Source: G001797105 sp964528155 (GTDB lineage: Bacteria; Chloroflexota; Anaerolineae; Anaerolineales; E44-bin32). From it: a DNA stretch of 6,267 nucleotides. The number at the start of each line of letters is the position of its first letter. Within the stretch, counting starts at the first letter, position 1. Of the stretch, positions 6,211-6,267 are shown piece after piece. A program made the position numbers and the translations under genes. The notes under the pieces are model-generated. The model searched no databases, was not told where the DNA came from, and saw nothing but the letters and a program-made list of their open reading frames with translations. The stretch spans positions 1-6,267 of the forward strand of contig CAZGRL010000184.1 in assembly GCA_964528155.1 (NCBI GenBank). The letters run 5' to 3'.

Positions 6211-6267
6211 GTGGCATGGAAAGTGACGCACATCCAGGAGCAGATCCGGAATCACATCGTTGAGAAC
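6211..6267 (+). CDS. Start of a gene, possibly an acyl carrier protein (3'-partial)
   Basis: GTG 6211 opens a frame that runs 19 codons to the window edge: (M)AWKVTHIQEQIRNHIVEN. The excellent ribosome binding site is strong evidence that this is a real start. The EQIRNHIVEN pattern, an amphipathic first helix with Ile at regular spacing, resembles the N-terminus of small acyl or peptidyl carrier proteins (compare IRxFIxENF in that family), which carry acyl groups on a phosphopantetheine arm attached to a Ser that would lie beyond the edge. Nineteen residues are too few to be sure; any protein with a short amphipathic N-terminal helix would fit. It has the same orientation as the glycan unit, 147 bases downstream of it. 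Confidence 0.5.
   Translation, partial: MAWKVTHIQEQIRNHIVEN

Noticed and set aside
5985..6263. Forward open frame of 92 codons overlapping the ligase-like gene end and the downstream gap
   Set aside because: It begins inside the TPR region in another frame, has composition unlike its neighbours, and conflicts with the well-marked GTG start at 6211.

Overview
The window is GC-rich and tightly packed, and it reads as bacterial. The surface protein at the left edge has a DUF11 domain, a short TAVTLSSF-type motif and a single C-terminal membrane anchor. The transposase is IS5-like, and a GTTCC/GGAAC heptad palindrome sits inside a gene. Together these remind me most of Chloroflexota (Anaerolineae-like) genomes. 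That placement is recognition from memory and is moderately uncertain.

Layout, left to right: (1) 2-616, the 3' end of a secreted or cell-surface DUF11 protein that stops exactly at a mobile-element boundary. (2) 616 to about 1000, the 3' part of an IS5-family element on the minus strand; its transposase is truncated and carries an in-frame amber codon. (3) About 1003-1241, the 3' part of a hexapeptide-repeat (left-handed beta-helix) acyltransferase, truncated where it meets the IS remnant and frameshifted near 1140. Both pieces are dead genes. (4) 1365-6063, three tightly coupled plus-strand genes: a membrane-anchored family 2 glycosyltransferase of the polyprenyl-phosphate sugar synthase type, a B12-binding-type radical SAM enzyme, and an O-antigen ligase/polymerase-like membrane protein with a C-terminal TPR tail. 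(5) 6064-6210, a short intergenic region with a candidate promoter and an inverted repeat. (6) From 6211, the first 19 codons of a new gene behind a very strong ribosome binding site; the start resembles a small acyl carrier protein.

Taken together, the three-gene unit looks like part of a cell-surface glycan or glycolipid locus. The glycosyltransferase could charge a lipid carrier with a sugar, the radical SAM enzyme could modify a lipid or sugar intermediate, and the Wzy/WaaL-like protein could polymerise or transfer the lipid-linked glycan. The broken acyltransferase upstream and the possible carrier protein downstream fit the same theme. Substrates cannot be read from the sequence. The most unusual point is a palindromic heptad repeat inserted in frame inside the radical SAM gene. 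There are no RNA genes, CRISPR arrays or gene-free stretches over 300 bases.
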